Assembly (NCBI GenBank): GCA_001803565.1
Contig: MHDQ01000321.1
Coordinates: forward strand, 1-10,476
Direction: 5' to 3'
From: Nitrospinae bacterium RIFCSPLOWO2_12_FULL_45_22
Lineage (GTDB): Bacteria; 2-12-FULL-45-22
DNA length: 10,476 bases
Below the pieces are notes generated by a model, which saw only the letters and a list, made by a program, of their open reading frames with translations, had not been told where the DNA came from and did no database searches. Positions 5,470 to 10,476 of this stretch are shown in pieces. Each line of letters begins with the position of its first letter. Within the stretch, counting starts at the first letter, position 1. Position numbers and translations under genes: made by a program.

Positions 5470-7771
5470 AAGGGTTAAAACCCGGGTTGAGGAAGAAGGA
5501 AAAATAGAAGAGATAAATGTAGAGCTACCTCATGAGGATTTGCCCCCATGGGAGGAAAAAAACTTAGTATGGGTAGGCAAAGGAATCCCCAGGGTTGATG
5601 GTTTTGAAAAATGCACAGGAAAGGCAAAGTATACCTACGACATTCACCTTCCGGGTATGCTCTATGGCAAGATTCTCAGATGTCCCCACCCACATGCCCG
5701 CTTGATTAGATTGGATACCAGTAAAGCACAACGCCTTTCCGGGGTAAAGGCAATTCTATCGCAGGAAAATGCTCCCCCCATCCCTTGGTATAACGATAGT
5801 TTTCTCTTTGACCGGACGCTCCGGTGTGTGGGAGAAGAGGTAGCCGCCGTAGCCGCCGTGGATGAATATATAGCCCGCGATGCCCTGGATATGATAGAAG
5901 CAGAGTATGAATCTTTGCCCTTTGTGGTTGACCCAGAAGAAGCCCTGAGACCGGGGGCACCCCCAGTCCGCCCCGGGGGAAACCTGTTAGATGGGAAACC
6001 TATCATATATTCCCGGGGGGAGATTGAACAGGGCTTTGACGAGGCGGATTTAATAATAGAAGAGAACTTCTCTACCCAGGTCCAGGCACATGCCTGTATG
6101 GAGACGCACGGGAGCGTAGTCAATTGGGAAGGAGATCATCTAACTATATGGGAATCTACCCAGGGGGTATCGGATGTACGGGAAGGTATGGCTAAGGCTT
6201 TGGGTATTCCCATCAGCAAGGTCAGGGTCATCAAGGATTTTATGGGGGGTGGATTCGGGAGCAAAACCAGGGAAGGGAAATATACTGTTATTGCAGCCCT
6301 CTTAGCTAAGATGACAGGCCGGCCAGTAAAGCTTATGCTGGATCGAAAAGAAGAGTTTTATGCGACCGGCCATCGTCCGTCTTCTTTGCAATATGTAAAA
6401 GCAGGGGTCAAAAAAGATGGTTCTTTGACTGCTATTTATCTCAGAAGTATCGGGGCCTGTGGGGCTTATGAAACGCCACTCTTTCCCAGTAAGTTCAGCA
6501 TGATCGATGCGCTTGCCAGGCCCTACCGGGAGCTTTATCACTGTCCTAATGTGAAGACTGAGGTTTATCCTGTCTATAATAATATACCCGTTCATACAGC
6601 GCAACGGGCACCCGGTCATGTAGAGGGAACATTTGCCCTGGAACAGGTCATGGACCAGGCAGCACATCAATTGGGTATGGACCCCATCGCCCTACGGATG
6701 AAGAACTACGCTTTGAAAGATCAAGTAGAAGATTTTCCCTATACCCGAAAGGCTTTGGACCAATGCTACCAGAAAGGGGCAGAAAAGATTCAGTGGGAAA
6801 AACGGAATAAAAAACCAGGAGAAAAAAAGGCGCTTATCTGTGAAGGAATAGGGATGGCCGGCCAGATCTGGGGTGGAGGCGGCGGTCCGCCAGCATATGC
6901 GATAATCAAGATTAATCAAGATGGTACGGCTAACCTTCTTACTGGAACTCAGGATATCGGCACCGGATCAAAAACAGTCTTTGTCCAGATAGCTTCCGAA
7001 GAATTAGGTATCTCTCCCAAAGATATTACCATTACTTTAGGAGATACAGAAACGACTCCTTATGCTCCCCGCAGTTCTGGTAGCCGGACAGTACCAAGCG
7101 TAGGTCCTGCAGTCAGATCTGCGGCTGCTGATGCGAAAAGACAGCTCTTGGACCTGGCAGGATCTATACTCGATTCAAAAGCAGAAGACCTGGCCATAAG
7201 AGAAGGGCAAATCTATCTGAAGAATAATCCTACCCGAAAAATTCCTCTAAAAGAGATAACGCAAAAAATGGGGAATAATATGATCATGGGTGTGGGATCT
7301 CGTGGACCTAATCCACCCCAAGCTGCTATAAATGTATTCGGGGCACAATTTGCTCACGTTGCAGTCAATACTGCAACGGGAGAAGTAAGAGTATTAAAAG
7401 TGGTATCCATACATGATGCGGGCCGGGTGATAAATTCAATGACATTGAATAACCAGATTGAGGGAGGTATTGTACAGGGAATGGGTTATGGGCTGATGGA
7501 AGAAGTCATTTGGGATAAAGGAACAGGGATTATGCTCACCCCAAACCTACATGCTTATAAGCTGCCTACTATGCTTGATATACCTGAAGTCGTGCCCGGG
7601 GTAGCAGAAGGATCAGACCCGGCTAATAATATTGGGGCTAAGGGAATAGGAGAACCACCCAAGATTCCTACTGCCCCGGCTATCGCCAATGCTATCTATA
7701 ATGCGATTGGAGTGCGTTTGAAGGAATTGCCTATTACGCCGGATAAGGTTTTAAGGGCACTCAAGATATGA
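5462..7771 (+). CDS. molybdopterin-binding catalytic subunit of a xanthine dehydrogenase-family Mo hydroxylase
   Basis: The catalytic subunit, 769 residues from GTG 5462, that would hydroxylate its substrate at a molybdenum-cytosine or molybdopterin cofactor. A charged N-terminal segment of about 40 residues precedes WVGKGIPRVDGFEKCTGKAKYTYD, the usual start of the a/b hammerhead domain. Cofactor-loop motifs follow: MGGGFGSK (261-268), QRAPGHVEGTFALE, GTQDIGTG, and a C-terminal KGIGEPP with Glu731 at the position of the general base. The length is normal. The frame is open back to 5363, but that reading overlaps the [2Fe-2S] domain of the preceding gene. GTG 5462 has AGGTGG at 5448-5453 eight bases upstream and overlaps the preceding stop by 8 bases, which suggests translational coupling. 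It has no signal of its own, so export would depend on the Tat signal of its partner. Substrate specificity cannot be assigned. Confidence 0.93.
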   Translation: MGRRVKTRVEEEGKIEEINVELPHEDLPPWEEKNLVWVGKGIPRVDGFEKCTGKAKYTYDIHLPGMLYGKILRCPHPHARLIRLDTSKAQRLSGVKAILSQENAPPIPWYNDSFLFDRTLRCVGEEVAAVAAVDEYIARDALDMIEAEYESLPFVVDPEEALRPGAPPVRPGGNLLDGKPIIYSRGEIEQGFDEADLIIEENFSTQVQAHACMETHGSVVNWEGDHLTIWESTQGVSDVREGMAKALGIPISKVRVIKDFMGGGFGSKTREGKYTVIAALLAKMTGRPVKLMLDRKEEFYATGHRPSSLQYVKAGVKKDGSLTAIYLRSIGACGAYETPLFPSKFSMIDALARPYRELYHCPNVKTEVYPVYNNIPVHTAQRAPGHVEGTFALEQVMDQAAHQLGMDPIALRMKNYALKDQVEDFPYTRKALDQCYQKGAEKIQWEKRNKKPGEKKALICEGIGMAGQIWGGGGGPPAYAIIKINQDGTANLLTGTQDIGTGSKTVFVQIASEELGISPKDITITLGDTETTPYAPRSSGSRTVPSVGPAVRSAAADAKRQLLDLAGSILDSKAEDLAIREGQIYLKNNPTRKIPLKEITQKMGNNMIMGVGSRGPNPPQAAINVFGAQFAHVAVNTATGEVRVLKVVSIHDAGRVINSMTLNNQIEGGIVQGMGYGLMEEVIWDKGTGIMLTPNLHAYKLPTMLDIPEVVPGVAEGSDPANNIGAKGIGEPPKIPTAPAIANAIYNAIGVRLKELPITPDKVLRALKI

Positions 7772-7835
7772 AACTGATCAGAAACTACTTACAATTTCTT
7801 CTTTTTCTTTATGGGAAAAGGTTAGGGGGAGAAGC

Positions 7836-8813
7836 ATGAAAGGCTTTACCTTTCATAAACCAAGATCGCTGAAAGAAGCCTTGGCTATGCTTAAGGAGGC
7901 CGATGGTAAAGCTAAAATCATGGCCGGCGGTACAGATCTATTAGGGGCAATGAAAGATGGAATCATGCAGCCTGAACGGTTGATCAACCTGCAAGAAATA
8001 CCTGATTTAGCAAATATTCGCCCGGATAATGATAGGCTTCATCTGGGAGCATTAGTTTCGTTGCACGAGATAACAGTTCATCCCTCAATCCAGAAGAGAT
8101 TCGGAATTTTGGCCCAGGCGGCCCAAGAAGTAGGTAGCCCTCAACTCAGAAACATGGGAACCTTAGGGGGCAATCTTTGTCAGAGGCCCCGTTGCTGGTA
8201 TTATCGGGGAGATTTTGTTTGTCTCAAAAGGGGAGGGGATCAATGCTTCGCTGTTACGGGTCAAAACAAATACCACGCTGTTATAGAGGGTGGTCCTTGC
8301 TTTATAGTTCATCCTTCGGATACCGCACCAGCTTTGCTGGCAATGGACGCAAGCGTGAGGATAGCTGGTCCTGATGGAGAGAAGATTGCAGCCCTGGAAA
8401 AGTTCTTTATGACACCCCGGGACAATGTAACTCGGGAAAATATCTTAGAACCTGACCAGATATTAACTGAAATAATGGTTCCTCTCCCCAGGGAAGGAAG
8501 CCGGGGTATTTATTTGAAGGCAAGAGAGAGAAGATGTTGGGACTTTGCTCTGGCCAGTGTTGCTCTCTTGCTGAATATTGATGATGGCATTTGTCAGGAA
8601 ATAAGGCTGGTCCTGGGTGGTATAGCTCCTATTCCTTTCCGGGCTTCTAAGGCTGAAGAGGTGCTTAAGGGTAAGCCAATAGAAATCGAGTTGATTGACC
8701 AAGCTTGCCGGATGGCACTAAGCGGTGCTAGGCCCCTAGCTTCCAATGCTTATAAACTTGAGTTAACCCAGGCTCTGATAAAACAAGCGCTTCTCACCCT
8801 TTCAAATAAATAA
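7836..8813 (+). CDS. FAD-binding subunit of the Mo hydroxylase, with a probable [4Fe-4S] loop
   Basis: The flavin subunit (CoxM/PaoB/HcrB-like), 325 residues. MAGGTDLLGAMKDG (29-42) is the first FAD-binding loop, and GSPQLRNMGTLGGNL (100-114) the second. A cysteine-rich stretch follows directly: Cys115, 120, 129, 137 and 155 in the order CQRPRC, FVC, GDQC and GGPC, then HPSD. Plain CoxM-type subunits lack this stretch. It matches the arrangement of PaoB and 4-hydroxybenzoyl-CoA reductase beta, which hold an extra [4Fe-4S] cluster. The C-terminal domain (about 210-320) has the family's ERRCWDFALASVA and LGGIAPIPFRA. AGGGGGAGA (7824-7832) supplies the ribosome site. It lies 64 bases after the catalytic subunit gene, giving the order FeS-Mo-FAD, whereas E. 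coli paoABC is FeS-FAD-Mo. No signal peptide is present. Confidence 0.92.
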   Translation: MKGFTFHKPRSLKEALAMLKEADGKAKIMAGGTDLLGAMKDGIMQPERLINLQEIPDLANIRPDNDRLHLGALVSLHEITVHPSIQKRFGILAQAAQEVGSPQLRNMGTLGGNLCQRPRCWYYRGDFVCLKRGGDQCFAVTGQNKYHAVIEGGPCFIVHPSDTAPALLAMDASVRIAGPDGEKIAALEKFFMTPRDNVTRENILEPDQILTEIMVPLPREGSRGIYLKARERRCWDFALASVALLLNIDDGICQEIRLVLGGIAPIPFRASKAEEVLKGKPIEIELIDQACRMALSGARPLASNAYKLELTQALIKQALLTLSNK

Positions 8814-8839
8814 TTATAGAATCACAGGGGGGGGATCAT

Positions 8840-10246
8840 ATGGACAGAGAAAAAATAGGAAAAGGACATTTTTTCCCTAAAGAAATCAATAGGAGGGAAT
8901 TTGTAAGGCTCTCGGGCTTAGCTACAGGCTTGCTATTAACTATCGGGAGAGGAACCTTTTTCCCTTTTGACACCAAAGCCGCAGAAAATAATCATATTGC
9001 GCTTCCTATTTTTGAGCATTATGGAGACCAACAAATCCGACTGGATTTTCCTGGGGAATGGAAAATTCAAGAAGCCAGGATGAAGGCCCACGACTTTCCT
9101 CCTTTAACACCGCAGCAAATCAAAGAAGCTTTCAATAATCCTATAGGGATAAAACCTTTGCAGGAATTGGCTCAAGGGAAAAAAAGGGTTGTTATAACCG
9201 TGGACGATTTAGAGAGACCCACACCGGCATATGCTATCCTACCTCTGTTATTGGAAGAGTTAAATCAGGCAGGTATTAAGAATGAGCAAATAAGCTGTAT
9301 TGGGTCTTTTGGTAATCATGACCCCATGACCCAGGATCAGGTCATTCGAAAAATTGGGATAGAAACCGCCAGAAAGATCCCTTTTTTCAATCACAATTGT
9401 TGGGATAATTTTGTGGAGCTAGGAAAAACATCTCAAGGTACCCCATTAAAAATCAATAAGGAGTTTATGGCTGCTGATTTAAAGATTTCTATCCAGGGGT
9501 TCAGGTGGCATGAGATTGCCGGATTTGGTGGTGGAGGAAAGGCGGTATTACCAGGCGTAGCTTCTATAGAATCAACGGAACATAATCACCTTGAGATCGG
9601 TTTTCCCAATAGGAAACCAAATCCTGCGGCGGGTCCATGCAAAGTTAAAAATAATCCAATAAGGAAAGATATGGATGAAGCGGCTAAATTGGCCGGTTTA
9701 GATATGTGTTTGGTTGTTTTTCCTAATGGTCGTCGAGAGGTTATCGGCTTAATAGCCTGCGATCCAGTGACCGGATGGCGGGAGGCTTGCAAAAAAGGAT
9801 ATGCTCTGCATCTCACTCAAGAGATTAAAAGTGCCGATATAGTCGTAGCCAATACCTATCCCCAATGTGCCCAGCCGCAAAGCTCTTTTCCCTTATTGAA
9901 TCAATCGGTCCGGGAAGGAGGGACAGCCGTTCTGGTCATGCAGCATCCTGATGGAATGCGACAGATCCATTACCTAGCCAGACAATGGGGAAAAGACTAT
10001 GGTGGACATCTCTGGATGCCTCCCAATCCTGAAAGGGCTTTGGTCCCCGCAGCAAGCCGTCTGATCATTTTCACCAATTTAGGAACCAAAAACGACCAGC
10101 TTAATTTTCCTCATAAGCAAGTAGAATTTATGTATGCCTGGCCGGATGTCCTTGCCAGGCTAAAGAAATATCATAAAGAAGCATCGGTAGCCGTCTATCC
10201 TTATGCCCCCTTGCAGATTCCTACCAGCCTGACCTTGGATATTTAA
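8840..10246 (+). CDS. Tat-exported LarA-like (nickel-pincer) racemase/epimerase family protein
   Basis: A 468-residue protein: a Tat signal of about 48 residues (NRREFVR at 17-23, hydrophobic 24-35, AA at 47-48) followed by about 420 residues of the lactate racemase family, close to the 424 of Lactobacillus LarA. Family motifs are VDDLERPTP (121-129, Arg126), GSFGNHDPM (His160), RWHEIAGFGGGGKAVLPG (His224, Lys234) and STEHNH (His250). The spacings His224-Lys234 (10) and Lys234-His250 (16) equal those of LarA His174, Lys184 and His200, which anchor and coordinate the nickel-pincer nucleotide. An active cofactor-bearing enzyme is therefore likely. LarA-type enzymes racemise or epimerise 2-hydroxy acids, including sugar acids; the substrate here is unknown. 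The gene lies 26 bases after the FAD subunit gene, so it is probably co-transcribed. The start follows a run of eight G. LarB, LarC and LarE are not in the window. Confidence 0.88.
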   Translation: MDREKIGKGHFFPKEINRREFVRLSGLATGLLLTIGRGTFFPFDTKAAENNHIALPIFEHYGDQQIRLDFPGEWKIQEARMKAHDFPPLTPQQIKEAFNNPIGIKPLQELAQGKKRVVITVDDLERPTPAYAILPLLLEELNQAGIKNEQISCIGSFGNHDPMTQDQVIRKIGIETARKIPFFNHNCWDNFVELGKTSQGTPLKINKEFMAADLKISIQGFRWHEIAGFGGGGKAVLPGVASIESTEHNHLEIGFPNRKPNPAAGPCKVKNNPIRKDMDEAAKLAGLDMCLVVFPNGRREVIGLIACDPVTGWREACKKGYALHLTQEIKSADIVVANTYPQCAQPQSSFPLLNQSVREGGTAVLVMQHPDGMRQIHYLARQWGKDYGGHLWMPPNPERALVPAASRLIIFTNLGTKNDQLNFPHKQVEFMYAWPDVLARLKKYHKEASVAVYPYAPLQIPTSLTLDI

Positions 10247-10251
10247 AGGAA

Positions 10252-10276
10252 GGGGACGGATTTCTAATCTGTCCCC
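10252..10276. repeat. strong 10-bp hairpin after the LarA-like gene
   Basis: GGGGACGGAT (10252-10261) pairs with ATCTGTCCCC (10267-10276) around a TTCTA loop, with one G-T mismatch that is a wobble in RNA. It starts 5 bases after the stop codon. No T-run follows directly (the next bases are ATGCC), so it is either an atypical terminator, a 3'-end stabiliser or a REP-type dispersed palindrome. The GGGGAC...GTCCCC ends resemble elements mobilised by RAYT transposases, from memory. Confidence 0.6.
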
Positions 10277-10346
10277 ATGCCATTGAACCTGTTCCCTTCT
10301 TGTCCTTTTTGTCCCTTTCTGCAGAGAACCCAAAGAGAGATAACTA

Positions 10347-10375
10347 TTGACAAAGGTTATAAGGCTTGGTAAAAG
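10347..10375 (+). promoter_or_regulatory. possible promoter reading out of the window
   Basis: TTGACA (10347-10352) is a perfect -35 box and TAAAAG (10370-10375), 17 bases on, matches the -10 box at four of six positions. A better -10 sequence, TATACT (10383-10388), is too far away. It would drive a gene starting beyond 10476. Confidence 0.35.
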
Positions 10376-10414
10376 GAATCTATATACTCAAAAACGACGG
10401 GTAATCTTTCTTCA

Positions 10415-10427
10415 GGCCTTGTAGGCC
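10415..10427. repeat. small hairpin in the downstream leader region
   Basis: GGCCT (10415-10419) and AGGCC (10423-10427) form a 5-bp stem with a TGT loop. Another GGCC follows at 10435-10438. The rest of 10247-10476 shows no coding frame that I can support. It may be leader RNA of the next gene, but no known riboswitch was recognised. Confidence 0.3.
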
Positions 10428-10476
10428 AACGGATGGCCCTGTTTATCAAGATTAGTTAGATGAAAGGAATTTAAAT

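Noticed and set aside
5662-6123. Antisense open frame of 153 codons inside the molybdopterin subunit gene, and other antisense frames
   Set aside because: They are low-complexity translations opposite clearly conserved protein motifs, with no ribosome sites. They are shadows of the real genes.
1-10476. CRISPR array, tRNA or rRNA genes, transposase
   Set aside because: No regularly spaced repeats, no cloverleaf or rRNA-like sequence and no transposase motifs were found.

Overview
The window looks like a chromosomal catabolic region from an uncultured or anaerobic bacterium of moderate G+C content with a Tat export system. I base this on strong Shine-Dalgarno sites, two proteins with twin-arginine signals, molybdenum and probable nickel enzymes, and short palindromic repeats between genes. 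I cannot assign a phylum from sequence alone. All genes are on the + strand.

Layout. (1) Positions 2-721 hold the 3' part of an alpha/beta hydrolase gene whose start lies before the window. (2) Positions 722-939 are non-coding and hold a composite palindromic repeat. (3) Positions 940-2304 encode a hydantoinase/dihydropyrimidinase-type cyclic amidohydrolase. After a 111-base spacer with tandem 8- and 9-base repeats and a palindrome come a small four-cysteine protein (2416-2829) and a CocE/NonD-type serine hydrolase (2899-4668). (4) A 141-base spacer carries a good promoter candidate. It precedes a three-gene molybdenum hydroxylase: the Tat-targeted 2x[2Fe-2S] subunit (4810-5469), the molybdopterin subunit (5462-7771) and an FAD subunit with extra cysteines (7836-8813). 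(5) Just downstream (8840-10246) is a LarA-like protein that also carries a Tat signal and keeps the residues that hold the nickel-pincer cofactor in lactate racemase. (6) Positions 10247-10476 are non-coding, with a strong hairpin, a second small hairpin and a possible promoter facing out of the window.

How the genes may work together (inference). The exported molybdenum hydroxylase would oxidise an aldehyde or N-heterocycle outside the cytoplasm, and the exported LarA-like enzyme would racemise or epimerise a 2-hydroxy acid-like compound in the same compartment. The amidohydrolase, the CocE-like hydrolase and the alpha/beta hydrolase, none with a visible signal peptide, would open rings and cleave esters or amides in the cytoplasm. 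The substrate cannot be read from the sequence. No transporter, regulator, XdhC/PaoD-type chaperone, electron acceptor or larB/larC/larE gene is in the window.

The most interesting points are the Tat-exported LarA homologue with an apparently intact active site, its pairing with an exported molybdenum hydroxylase, and a PaoB-like cysteine loop in the FAD subunit.
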